64,000 nucleotides of DNA from Paulinella micropora (lineage: Eukaryota > Cercozoa > Imbricatea > Euglyphida > Paulinellidae): the NCBI GenBank assembly GCA_019918135.1, contig WBZZ01006789.1, positions 1-64,000 of the forward strand. The letters run 5' to 3'. The notes beneath the pieces were generated by a model. That model was not told the origin of the DNA and made no database searches. It was given only the letters and a program-made list of their open reading frames with translations. A program made the position numbers and the translations under genes. Below are positions 43,019 through 51,236 of the stretch, one piece after another. Every line of letters starts with the position of its first letter. Position 1 is the first letter of the stretch.

Positions 43019-43728
43019 AACCATTCAAGTCATTTTTGATTCAAAAATTTGAATTTGAACTTGAAATTGAATTTGAATTTAATTTAATAATATTAAAGAA
43101 CATTATTAAATGTTTCCGTATCAAAACTACTTACGTAACGTGACTTGTTACACTACTGAAATGTACACAACAAAAAATCAACAATGTACCTTTTCAAGTT
43201 CGAAACGGTTATGTAACGGTTACAAATTTGAATTTTTTAAAATATTTTTGAAAAATTATGATAAAGTATATTATTCTGATGTAAAATAATATAAAGTCTA
43301 GTTATTTTCAATGAAAACCAAGAAAGAACAAATAGATTACAAAAAATCAACAATATATGATACAACGTTCGAAACGGTTATGTAACGGTTACAAATTTGA
43401 ATTTTTTTGAATATTTTTGAAAAATTATGATAAATTATATTATTCTGATGTAAAAGAATATAAAGTGTAGTTGTTTTCAATGAAAACCAAGAAAGAACAA
43501 ATAGATTACAAAAATCCCACAAAATCCTTACAAAACAGTTAAAAAGCAGTTGTAACGGTTAGAAATTCAATTTTTTTAAATTTTTAAAAATATTATTGAA
43601 ATAACATATAATCTTTTGTTTTTATGAAGGAACCAATACTTTTCAAAAGTGTTGGATTTTTCTTGCAGAACTTCGTGCATTTCAACCTGTCAAGAAAACT
43701 GGAGTGCCAAGAAAAAAAATTTACAAGC
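43019..43728. repeat. AT-rich tail with a 169-bp tandem repeat
   Basis: Two successive 169-bp units (43,171-43,339 and 43,340-43,508) share CGAAACGGTTATGTAACGG and GAAAACCAAGAAAGAACAAA. A partial third begins at 43,509. No gene. The viral block resumes before the ATG at 43,729. Confidence 0.85.
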
Positions 43729-44400
43729 ATGAGTTACCTGCGCGCCCTGAGCGAAATGAACCTGCTGGTCCGCAGTAAGGATCGCGACCGGGTGCAGGGC
43801 CCGGGCGATTCGGCCGAGTTCCGCCTGCCCTTACAGGAAGCGATTGAGGGCAAGTACCGCCTGATCTGGGCCACGGTGCCGAACGCCTGCTTCAACGTCA
43901 ACTCCAAGAACAACAAGCTCTACCTGACCAGCACGGCCACGGGCGACGTGACGATCACGATTCCCAGCCAGAACTATACAGGTCTCTGTTATTCTAGCCT
44001 CTTTTGCTCGCTAATAGCATGGCGTTCAATGCAGGGGAGACTTTGGCCGACACGCTGCAGTCGCTGCTGATCAACGAGGGCTACGTCCAGCCTGGTCAGA
44101 CCATCGGCATCGCGTACCTCGACACGCACCTGAAGCTGCAGTTTACGCTAAGCGCGGCCGCCGAGTTCGCGATCTACTGCTATCAGTCCAACAGCGACAG
44201 CGCGCACGCGGTGCTCGGCTTGGAGACCTCGGCCCAGAAGGGAGCGGGGACGTCGCTGCCAGCGGGGCAGACCAGGATCTTGCCGAACGTGGTGGCCTTG
44301 GGCCTGCCGACCTCGCTGGGCATACAGATCAAGGAATGCTCGACGCTGGCCTACTCGCTCGGCGGATTCCATGAGGCCTATTGTGGGCGATGTATTTCAA
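43729..44400 (+). pseudogene. Penton/minor-capsid-like protein gene (broken)
   Basis: The frame starts MSYLRALSEMNLLVRSKDRD. It contains YRLIWATVPNACFNVN with SKNNKLYLT, then TITIPSQNYT, and further on LQSLLINEGY, LKLQFTLSAAAEFAIYCYQS, HAVLGLE and ALGLPTSLGIQIKECST. The PN-x2-FNVN...NNK...TIPxxNYT series is shared by minor capsid or penton-type jelly-roll proteins of giant viruses, virophages and Polintons. It would be a virion structural protein. The gene appears broken, with about one break. It directly precedes and slightly overlaps the 95-aa gene. Only one copy is in the window. Confidence 0.55.
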
Positions 44401-44658
44401 GACGAAATCGCAATGGTAAGGAGCACTGGGGTGAAGTTGGTAAGAGCCGCGAGGGGCGCGCCACCGCGAGCACCGCGGCCGGCGGCAGCGGCAGCAGCAC
44501 CGCCACCGGACCCGGTCGAGCAGCACCACCACGACCCAGTCGAGTACACGCGCTACCTGCTGGCCCTGACCAAGAAGAAGAAGAACAGCTCCGGCGTGCC
44601 GGCCTTCAAGCCAAAAGCGGCCAGGCGAAAGAAGAAGAAGACGACGACGAAAATTTAA
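44371..44658 (+). CDS. Basic 95-aa protein
   Basis: A complete frame MRPIVGDVFQDEIAMVRSTG... with an Ala/Pro-rich middle, PVEQHHHDPVEYTRYLLAL, and a strongly basic C-terminus (LTKKKKNSSG, AARRKKKKTTTKI). Size and charge suggest a DNA-binding or core protein, but no family is recognised. It lies between the penton-like and SLATT-like genes in the same direction. The 3' part is also present at 40,384-40,541. Confidence 0.5.
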   Translation: MRPIVGDVFQDEIAMVRSTGVKLVRAARGAPPRAPRPAAAAAAPPPDPVEQHHHDPVEYTRYLLALTKKKKNSSGVPAFKPKAARRKKKKTTTKI

Positions 44659-44696
44659 ATCTTGTCGCAAACTTTCTTTTAACAGAAAAAAGAGCG

Positions 44697-45021
44697 ATGT
44701 ACGAGAAAGTCGTGGTGCCACGGGAGGACTCGCATGACTCGGACGACTCGGACGTAAAGCGAGAGGAGGAAAAATGGTCCTCGCGCCACGAGTCTTATTT
44801 TGCCAGCGTGGTGGACGAATGTGCCCTGCACGCACGCCTCAATAACTCGGCTGGGTATTTTTACTACAACAAGTTCCTGGCCTTCGGGCTGCTGGCTACT
44901 ATCGTGCCGGCGATCTGCTCCGTTATCGTCGGCAACTTCGGCTTCAAGGCGTGCGAAGCGGGCCGGGCGGGCTACGACTGGGTGTCTGTCACATGTTTAA
45001 TTGTGGTAGCGATCATTTCTG
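44697..45021 (+). pseudogene. SLATT-like gene, first part, interrupted by the 5.9-kb segment
   Basis: Nearly identical to the 5' half of the gene at 39,672-40,334, with the acidic N-terminus and both hydrophobic segments. It stops at 45,021, where unrelated sequence begins. The remaining part of the gene lies at 50,894-51,236, beyond the inserted segment. Confidence 0.8.
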
Positions 45022-45556
45022 CCTTTGGCACTGAGACTCCCAGCTCGCGCAAGCGGGGCTGCAGCCTGGCCCGCACTTGCTCTTCCGCCGCCAAGTAGCC
45101 GCGGGGCGTGTAGATCGTTTGTTGGTACTTGTCGAACAAGGAAAATGTCTCGTCCAGCACTTTCCTGGCCCTCGGGTAAAGGGGCAGCGCAATGACTATC
45201 TGGTGGAGGCTCGCTGGAGCGTACGCCGCCCAGAGGTCCTCAAAGAGCGTAGAGACCACCCCGCCCGCCTCGGCGGCATGTCCTTGCGCAATGGGCAAGA
45301 CATGCCGCCGGATGCCACCGACCCAGAGCTCCCGGGCGCCCGCCAGCTGCCCTCTGCGCTCTTGCGCATCCACGGGCCAGTGGAACACGGTCCCCAGTTT
45401 CCAGTCGTGGTGCCGAGTGGACGCCTCGCTGACGTGGACGTGCCCCAAATTCTCCACGTACCACACTTCGCTCTTGTTCAGGAGAAATCTGCCGTCCTCA
45501 TAATGCAGCTGTCGGAGCCCGTTGTCTTCGCCGCCCGGGCAAAACTCCTTTTCCAA
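45022..45556 (-). pseudogene. Unknown ~178-codon frame without an ATG
   Basis: An open minus-strand frame (DGRFLLNKSEVWYVENLGHV, WKLGTVFHWPVDAQERR, HQIVIALPLYPRARK) with no internal ATG. It runs out of the segment at its left edge. The composition is protein-like, but no family is recognised. It follows the 200-aa gene on the same strand and is probably a fossil piece. Confidence 0.35.
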
Positions 45557-45562
45557 GCGGAG

Positions 45563-46165
45563 CTAGCGTTCCGGGTGCTCTGCTATTTCATCTAGCACTC
45601 CGTACATTTCCTCTAGCAGCTTGTCCACGTTGGCAGTGGGGCGTGGGTGTTCAAGCGCCGCTTTCTTTTCTTGCTCCGTCATCTGGCCAGCGCGCTTGTG
45701 TCCTGCATCCACGTATTGGTTGTAGAGCAATTTCCAGGCTTTCTGGGAGACTGGCTCCGCGCTGGGCCCGAGCCACTCGAGCTGCGTATAGTTGCAGGCC
45801 AGAGAAGGCACCCTGTGCTTAAAGGTCTTTTGCGCGCGTTGCCAGGCGCCGAAGCGCAGCCAGGCAAGCGGTGTGTAGCAGGGCCCGGCGCGGCTTTGCT
45901 GGGCCTGGGCAGACCGGTTGGCAATGTCTCTGTCTTCCGGCCTGGCGCTGTCCCACGCCGCCAGTTCGTTGCTAGCCCGATAAATCGTCTGCAGCTCTGA
46001 GCAGGAGCGGATCGACTCCAAAAACACTGCCCAGAACACGATCTCCCGCACGGCTACCTGTGCGACAAAAGCGCTGTGCTTTTCTTCGCCCCGCACAAGC
46101 AGCTCGGCCGCCACGGGGCGGCGGGGCCGGGCCCGGAAGCAACGCGGGCAAGGCGAAGAAGACAT
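45563..46165 (-). CDS. Unknown 200-aa protein
   Basis: A complete frame from the ATG at 46,165: MSSSPCPRCFRARPRRPVAA. An N-terminal Cys pair (CPRC) is followed by a helical region (REIVFWAVFLESIRSC), many Ala/Arg/Trp, and a charged, helical C-terminus (VDKLLEEMYGVLDEIAEHPE). No family recognised. It is divergent from the 358-aa gene at 46,474, with a ~300-bp T-rich gap between them. It looks whole. Confidence 0.5.
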   Translation of the reverse strand: MSSSPCPRCFRARPRRPVAAELLVRGEEKHSAFVAQVAVREIVFWAVFLESIRSCSELQTIYRASNELAAWDSARPEDRDIANRSAQAQQSRAGPCYTPLAWLRFGAWQRAQKTFKHRVPSLACNYTQLEWLGPSAEPVSQKAWKLLYNQYVDAGHKRAGQMTEQEKKAALEHPRPTANVDKLLEEMYGVLDEIAEHPER

Positions 46166-46473
46166 GTACTTTGGGAGGGAGGGGGGTTTTCTCTTACCTT
46201 TTTTTAAAAGACTAAACGAGACTGAATTTCATTTCTGTGTGCGTAGCTCTTGCGCCCTCGTCCCCCCCTCCCCGCCCCCCCACACCCTTCCGCGCCAGCC
46301 TTTTTTTTTTGTTTCTTGTTTTTTTTTACAGATCTGGCCGCGCTCCCATTTTCTTGTTTGGTTTTCGCTCTTTTCCCCTTCTTCCTTGCGGTCTTCTTCT
46401 TCTTTTTTTTTATATGTCTTTTTTTGGTGTTACCCAAACCATTCTAAAAATTCTGGTGTTAGCTTTTTTTGGG
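46166..46473. promoter_or_regulatory. T-rich divergent intergenic region
   Basis: About 310 bp of C- and T-rich sequence, with T-runs at 46,301-46,328 and 46,402-46,412, between two divergent frames. It presumably holds both promoters. A hydrophobic Phe/Leu-rich frame continuing upstream of 46,474 is read as untranslated because of its T-runs. Confidence 0.35.
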
Positions 46474-47550
46474 ATGGGCCACCTGCCGTCTCGCGAATGT
46501 CCCGCCTCTACTACGGTGGTCGTCGCGGCACATTGTCGCGACGTCGCTCTGTGCCTCACGCTGACCGCGCACCTGCGCGGTTGTCGCGTCGTGCTCGCGG
46601 CGGGAGACACCGTGTCTCAGTACCAGGCGGCGCTCACTGCATCGTCAGCTGTACGGCGGGGCTTAGACGCCAAGGCGGCCGAACGGGCGCTGGACTTTCT
46701 GCTCGAACGCCTGCAGTCGGGCCTCGTGCGCGTGAGGCCGCACAGCCGCGCCGAGCTGCTGGCCGAGCTCAGCACGAACTTGAGAGCGCTGCTGCCCCGG
46801 GGCCTTAGTGCGTCCGAGGCTCTGGACAGTGCGGCCTTTGTCAGCCACACGCTCTTGGCCGAGTCCGAGGCTTTGTCGCACTACCCGGACACAGAGCTGC
46901 TGGTGTTTGCGAGCGCTACCCGTGCGTCATCCGAGAGTGAGTTCCGGGTCATGCGCCAAGTGCTGCGGGACTGTGTCGTGCGCTACCGGCCCGTGGCCAG
47001 AATCTGTGTGCCGAACTGCGGCGGCGCGCTGATCGCTCCCGTCGCTGCTACAGTAGGTGCGGTGAGGTGCGCGCTGGAGACCATCTACCGCGAGTGCCAG
47101 GGCGGGGGCGCGCCAGTGCCCGCGTTCAGCCTGCACTACTACCTGTTCGGCCTGGGCTGCGACGCGCACGCGCCCCCGATCGCGGCCGCGCTCAACATCT
47201 TGAACTTTCATGACCGCTACCCGCAATCGCGGGGCCGCTTCGACGACGGCCTCGCCGAACGGTTCTACCGGCGTTTCAAGGCGGCCGGCGTCGCACCCGG
47301 GCCCGCGCTAGCGGGGTGGGCCGCTGCGTACGAGCTGCTGCGCAACGAGAGTTGCGAGACTTCGCTCTGGTGGGTTTACTTCAATGTCTACATTTGCGGC
47401 CAGCCCGAGTACGCGCACCTGCTAGCTAACGTCGACAGGGAGCCCACGCCCGAGGAGTTCGACCACGACTTTCTGGCCATGTCGGACCCGGCGGGCGCCG
47501 TGATGGTGCGCAAGCTGTTGGCTAGCTGTTACGTGATCGATTTTCTCTAG
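46474..47550 (+). CDS. Unknown 358-aa protein
   Basis: The ATG at 46,474 (MGHLPSRECPASTTVVVAAH) was chosen because the upstream in-frame extension is a low-complexity T-rich stretch. The protein is Ala/Leu/Arg-rich and mostly helical (ERALDFLLERLQSGLVRVRP, ELLAELSTNLRALL), with CVPNCGGALIAPVAATVGAV, FSLHYYLFGLGCDAH and a C-terminal WWVYFNVYICGQPEYAHLLA. No catalytic motif or family is recognised. It looks whole and has virus-block codon use, followed by an AT-rich TTTAAAATTAAAAAG end. Confidence 0.55.
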   Translation: MGHLPSRECPASTTVVVAAHCRDVALCLTLTAHLRGCRVVLAAGDTVSQYQAALTASSAVRRGLDAKAAERALDFLLERLQSGLVRVRPHSRAELLAELSTNLRALLPRGLSASEALDSAAFVSHTLLAESEALSHYPDTELLVFASATRASSESEFRVMRQVLRDCVVRYRPVARICVPNCGGALIAPVAATVGAVRCALETIYRECQGGGAPVPAFSLHYYLFGLGCDAHAPPIAAALNILNFHDRYPQSRGRFDDGLAERFYRRFKAAGVAPGPALAGWAAAYELLRNESCETSLWWVYFNVYICGQPEYAHLLANVDREPTPEEFDHDFLAMSDPAGAVMVRKLLASCYVIDFL

Positions 47551-47770
47551 CACCTCTTTAAAATTAAAAAGAAAAGTTTGCCTTGGTGGTGTTTTTTTTC
47601 CTTCCAAAAAACAGGCCTTTTTTCTTGTTGCCCGGGCCGGGGAATCGGGACGGTCTGCCGTAGCTCTCGAGTAAAGCTCGGAAAAAAGGTAGTACATTTT
47701 ATGAAAAGCTCGACAGAAAGTCTTCACGCGGGAAGGAGGAGGAGGGGGGGAGGGGGGGCGCGCGCACAAT
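47551..47770. other. Convergent intergenic region
   Basis: 220 bp between the ends of two convergent genes, containing TTTAAAATTAAAAAG and a G-rich patch at 47,735-47,760. It may contain the two transcription ends. Confidence 0.3.
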
Positions 47771-48619
47771 TCAAGCCAGGCCCGCTGGCACCGGGACCGG
47801 CGCCGACGGCACCGGCACCGGCGCGCCGGCACCGGCGCGGAGGTCTCCCAACTCCAAGGAGACCTTGTCTAAGAAGAGCTCCACTGCCTCCGCGCGGAAC
47901 TGCGAGGTGGGGCCAAAGGAGCGCAAGGTTTCCAGCGCGGTGTCTAGTTGTTTCTCGAGTCTGGCCAGTTGGTGGATGGACTCTGCCATTTGGGACAGGC
48001 GCTGCTTCCGTTCCCGGACGCTCTTGGCAATGTCATTTCCTCTGCCGGCATTGCCCCCGCTGGTTCCCGCGGGCTCTCTCCTTTGCTTCTTTCTGGGACG
48101 TCGGGGGGTCTCGGGGGCCGCGCCCGGGGCCGACGACACTGGCGCCACCGCTCTTGCTGCTTCCTCTTTGTCGCTGTCCTCGTCGTCCTCCTCCTCGGTT
48201 GTTTCGTCGCTGGTCTCGGGCGGCTGAGCAGAGCCCTTGCCTCCTTCCGGGACATTGGAGCCCGGGATCATGTGATAAACCGCAGGGAGCTGTAAAGACG
48301 GGTCGCTGCAAACGCGCTTAAACTCCTTGAGCAATTCCTCGGCTGCTGGTCCTGTCATCTCGAATCGATCAAACAATCTCGCTAAGGAATCCTGGCTGCA
48401 GGCGAGGCTGGCGAGCGGAGTGCCCTTAAATTTGACCCGAGTGAAGACCACGTCACGGAACCTGCGCTTGGCGCTCTGGATCTTCTGGCGTGCTCTTTTG
48501 AGTCCGCAGTCCTGGACGTAGTTCAGCGCGCGGGACACGTTGATCAAGCCTAGCAAGGGGTCTGCCGTGATGCTACCAAAGATGCTCACGGAGAACCTGC
48601 CGTCCAGGTGGTCCGACAT
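47771..48619 (-). CDS. Unknown 282-aa protein with acidic linker and basic region
   Basis: From the ATG at 48,619 (MSDHLDGRFSVSIFGSITAD); an upstream GTG would add 14 residues. The N-terminal ~110 residues look globular (DPLLGLINVSRALNYVQD, KRRFRDVVFTRVKF), vaguely like the N-terminal DNA-binding domains (KilA-N/BRO) of large DNA viruses, but this is weak. Next come an acidic tract (ETTEEEDDEDSDKEE), a basic patch (RRPRKKQRRE), a coiled-coil-like stretch (QRLSQMAESIHQLARLEKQL) and a Val-Pro repeat tail. A nucleic-acid-binding role is plausible. It looks whole. Confidence 0.5.
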   Translation of the reverse strand: MSDHLDGRFSVSIFGSITADPLLGLINVSRALNYVQDCGLKRARQKIQSAKRRFRDVVFTRVKFKGTPLASLACSQDSLARLFDRFEMTGPAAEELLKEFKRVCSDPSLQLPAVYHMIPGSNVPEGGKGSAQPPETSDETTEEEDDEDSDKEEAARAVAPVSSAPGAAPETPRRPRKKQRREPAGTSGGNAGRGNDIAKSVRERKQRLSQMAESIHQLARLEKQLDTALETLRSFGPTSQFRAEAVELFLDKVSLELGDLRAGAGAPVPVPSAPVPVPAGLA

Positions 48620-48920
48620 GCCTTCCCCCGCCGGGGTTAGAGGGAAGAGTGTGTAGCGCACAAGCCAAAAGAGAGCTTAAACCTCTTTTGCTTTCGCCAC
48701 CTTCTCAGGCCCCCCCCCCCCCGAGAGGGGGGGGAGGGAAAGGGCGGGCCGGCTCCTTTTCCCTGCCAAAAGTTTGCCAACTCCGACGAGATTTTTTTCT
48801 GTTTTCTTCCTTGGCCGCAAATTGCGACACGGTGTCGTTTTTACCGGAAATGTAGGGTGGCAGGATTCTAGAATTCAGCTCAGAGAATTTGACAAGAGGC
48901 CCGCCTGCACCTGCCACAGG

Positions 48921-49115
48921 AAAAGTCAGGCGTCAGGATTCTGGTTTTTGGGGGCATCGGGAAAAAAATCCGCACCTGGAACCACAAAAGTCAGGCGCCA
49001 GGATTCTGGGTTTTTGGGGGGCATCGGGAAAAAAAATTCGCACCTGGCACCACAAAAGTCAGGCGTCAGGATTTTGGGTTTTTTGGGGGCATTGGGGGGT
49101 CTCAAGCCGCACCGG
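48921..49115. repeat. 65-68-bp tandem repeat, about 2.9 units
   Basis: Units begin at 48,921, 48,986 and 49,054 with AAAAGTCAGGCGTCAGGATT and contain GGCATCGGGAAAAAAA and CGCACCTGG. The differences between units are small. Confidence 0.9.
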
Positions 49116-49348
49116 ACACCTCACAGATCCGGTGACTCCAAAAAATTCCTTCAATAAGTGTTGGCCAAAAACAAAAAAAAATCCCCTCCCACCAATGTTC
49201 GCTCGCCCGGCATTTAAGGAAAAAGGAGAGGGGGGGGGGGCCGCGTAAACGCCACCCCGCCGATTTTAAAAAAACCGGCCCCCCCTCGTTTAATGAGGGG
49301 AAAAGGCTGGGGAGGGGGCAGCCGCCGCAGCCGCAACACAGCGGGCGC

Positions 49349-49399
49349 CGTCACACCGACGTCCCCGACGAACAGTTCGTGGGTGACGTAGGTGTGACG
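49349..49399. repeat. Inverted repeat CGTCACACC / GGTGTGACG
   Basis: 9-bp perfect arms (49,349-49,357 and 49,391-49,399) enclose an inner ACGAACAGTTCGT palindrome, giving a possible branched hairpin. Confidence 0.7.
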
Positions 49400-49451
49400 C
49401 AGACCAACTTCCGACGAGGAGGTTCGCAGCTCCAGCCTGCGCAGCCGCAGC

Positions 49452-49488
49452 CACGAATCTCGCGCTCACCCCGGTGGCGAGATTCGTG
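49452..49488. repeat. 12-bp hairpin CACGAATCTCGC
   Basis: Perfect 12-bp arms at 49,452-49,463 and 49,477-49,488 around a 13-base loop. Confidence 0.85.
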
Positions 49489-49604
49489 TCTGCTTGTTCT
49501 GACATTCGATGGCTTCGCTTGGGGGTGAGGGGGGGGGGGGAAAGGCAACACCTGTGGAGGCCGAGAAAATGCCCCGCGAACCTGCTGGCGGCCCTCCCAC
49601 ACCG

Positions 49605-49693
49605 GTGTGACATTTCTCGTGCGGCCCCCCCCCCTTTCCTCTCTTTGGGGGGGGGAGGGGGAGAGAGAGGGGGCCGCACGAGAAATGTCACAC
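49605..49693. repeat. Perfect 25-bp inverted repeat with C/G-run loop
   Basis: Arms 49,605-49,629 (GTGTGACATTTCTCGTGCGG then five C) and 49,669-49,693 are exact reverse complements. The 39-base loop is a C-run, TTTCCTCTCTTT and a G-rich run, which can itself pair. Such a hairpin could be a terminator, a replication or packaging signal, or the scar of a small element. Confidence 0.92.
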
Positions 49694-49811
49694 ACCCTCG
49701 CTGATTCAGGGCGAGGGAGGAAAAATCATTTTCAACCTTTTTTTTTATTCTGCACAATTTTTACAACTAGAATTGGCGGACTGGACTGTAAAAAAAACCA
49801 GTTATTCACTT

Positions 49812-50888
49812 TTAAAAAAAGGGGGGAGGGCTGGGAGAACGCATCTGGCTTAGGCTGATACTCGCTGAGGTCGTCGGGGTGATGGTCTTGGAGCTGCTCG
49901 GCGTGACCGACGGCGTGGCCGAAGCTGAAGGCGTGCGAGACTGCGTAATCGAACTCGTGGGGCTTGCGGAGGTCGTGGGCGTCACGGACGGCGTGACTGA
50001 TTTAGTTGGCGTCACGGACGGCGACAGCGAAATGGTTGGCGTCGCGGACGGCGACAGCGAAATGGTTGGCGTCGCGGACGGCGTCGGGTTCTGTGTCAGC
50101 AGGTAAAGCGCGGTCCCGGCACTGCCGCATGGCAGCATTGCAATCTCTGCCGTAGACCCGCCGACGCCGACGCAGACATTTGAGCTCGCCAGCTGGTACA
50201 GCGGGCCGCCAAAGGCGGCCGACACGTTGCGCGAGCCAGCAAGTGCTACCTGCACCAGCTCGAACCACTCGCTCAAGCCAGCGGTGGCGGTGGTCGTAAC
50301 AGTTGTGCCGTTGCCGTACCACTTGTTGCTGCCAGCCCCGTAGTTGGCAAAAACGACTGAGTACCGCAGGCGGTCTGTGTCGGGCAGAAGTGTACACCAC
50401 TGCGCCTGGCGGCTAGCGGCGTCCAGCCCCCCTCGGGGGTCTAATGCCATGGACGCCAGGGTCGTGGCCACGCGGCCGGTAGGCCCGAGCCACAGCAGCT
50501 CCTCGCCGCTGGCCAGCAGCCTGGACACGACCAGGTTCACGTAGCCCTGCGTCGTCTCGTACACCAGCGGCCGCGGCGTCACCGACACGGACGGCGTGCG
50601 CGACGCAGTGACCGAAGTGGTCACCGACACGGACGCCGTGATCGACGTAGTGACCGAAATAGACGGTGTCACCGAGGCCCTCACATCAAACGGCGCGAAC
50701 ACGGCCAGTTTGTAGCTCACTGACGCAGCATAGTTCGAGAGGACGTACTTCCCCGAAGGAACAATATAACCGCAGCAAAACAAACTGACGGCGAGGCGCC
50801 CCGACTGAAAGCACCACAGCGACCCATCAGAGCCAAGGGCTATCCGCGCGCGTAGCGGCGAGAAACGCTCTGTGAAATCCAGTGCCAT
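49812..50888 (-). CDS. Ser/Thr-rich surface-type protein, 358 aa
   Basis: From the ATG at 50,888: MALDFTERFSPLRARIALGS. A short N-terminal domain (WCFQSGRLAVSLFCCGYIVP) is followed by a first PS-x-S-V-T-x-S-type repeat block (SVTPSISVTTSITASVSV), a middle globular domain (~residues 105-265, with WYGNGTTVTTTATAGLSEWF) and a second block of PSATPTISLS repeats. Ser/Thr/Pro repeats of this kind are common in heavily glycosylated surface proteins of giant viruses and microbes. There is no clear signal peptide. The 3' end runs into a G-run and may be eroded. The ATG sits at the right edge of the 5.9-kb segment. Confidence 0.55.
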   Translation of the reverse strand: MALDFTERFSPLRARIALGSDGSLWCFQSGRLAVSLFCCGYIVPSGKYVLSNYAASVSYKLAVFAPFDVRASVTPSISVTTSITASVSVTTSVTASRTPSVSVTPRPLVYETTQGYVNLVVSRLLASGEELLWLGPTGRVATTLASMALDPRGGLDAASRQAQWCTLLPDTDRLRYSVVFANYGAGSNKWYGNGTTVTTTATAGLSEWFELVQVALAGSRNVSAAFGGPLYQLASSNVCVGVGGSTAEIAMLPCGSAGTALYLLTQNPTPSATPTISLSPSATPTISLSPSVTPTKSVTPSVTPTTSASPTSSITQSRTPSASATPSVTPSSSKTITPTTSASISLSQMRSPSPPPFF

Positions 50889-50893
50889 GGCGT

Positions 50894-51236
50894 TTCTGGA
50901 GTGAACTCATTTTTCAACTTTGGGCAAAAAGCAGAGCGCCACTTCTCCTGTGAGATCCTCTTTGAAATGGTTAAGAACGAGCTGTCTGTAGAAATGGCTA
51001 AAAAAAGACGATTCAGATTAGCAGCGGACGTGCTGCTGGTCAAGATTACCATGGCCCTGGAGAAAGTGCGTTCGAACGAGCAGGTCATACCGGCAGTAGT
51101 GTTATGGGCGCACCGTATGGACCGCGAGAAGCTGGCCAAAGCGCGAGCGCAGATGGTGACGAGCGGCGACCCGGTCAGGATCCACCATGGCACGCCCGTG
51201 ACGCTGGGCCGGCACTTTATCCCGATGCCTACATGA
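50894..51236 (+). pseudogene. SLATT-like gene, remaining part after the 5.9-kb segment
   Basis: Nearly identical to the 3' part of the gene at 39,672-40,334 (helical region after the second hydrophobic segment, ending HFIPMPT). It starts at the right edge of the inserted segment and belongs to the inverted module copy. Confidence 0.8.

Larger units (their letters stand above)
40542..43700 (+). mobile_element. Eukaryotic DNA transposon-like insertion
   Basis: About 3.1 kb of less GC-rich sequence interrupts the viral block. It contains what looks like a spliced transposase gene (40,548-43,018) and an AT-rich non-coding tail with a 169-bp tandem repeat. The left edge is sharp at about 40,541. 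The right edge lies between about 43,600 and the ATG at 43,729 but is not resolved. Terminal inverted repeats and a target duplication could not be identified by eye, so the superfamily is open. Confidence 0.5.
48662..49811. other. 1.15-kb intergenic region with repeats and hairpins
   Basis: No gene supported. It holds about 2.9 tandem units of a 65-68-bp repeat and three inverted repeats (listed separately), with G- or C-runs throughout. Both flanking genes are on the minus strand, so ordinary spacing does not account for its length. Confidence 0.6.
45022..50893. mobile_element. 5.9-kb segment inside the SLATT-like gene
   Basis: It carries five GC-rich frames not found elsewhere in the window. 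The six bases TTTCTG occur at both edges (45,016-45,021 and 50,889-50,894) but only once in the uninterrupted gene copy, as a 6-bp target duplication would give. Near each edge TGGCACTG occurs in inverted orientation (about 45,026 and 50,880-50,887), a very short possible terminal repeat. Polintons make 6-bp duplications, but no Polinton integrase, polymerase or capsid gene is seen. A piece of the same virus moved by microhomology recombination is equally possible. The Ser/Thr-rich gene's ATG lies only about 6 bp from the right edge. Confidence 0.55.

Noticed and set aside
47578-48321. 247-codon plus frame opposite the 282-aa gene
   Set aside because: A Pro/Arg/Gly-rich antisense shadow. The minus frame has a coherent acidic, basic and coiled-coil layout.
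45022-50893. Complete Polinton/Maverick element
   Set aside because: The 6-bp edge duplication fits, but there are no long terminal inverted repeats and no integrase, protein-primed polymerase, ATPase or capsid gene in the segment.
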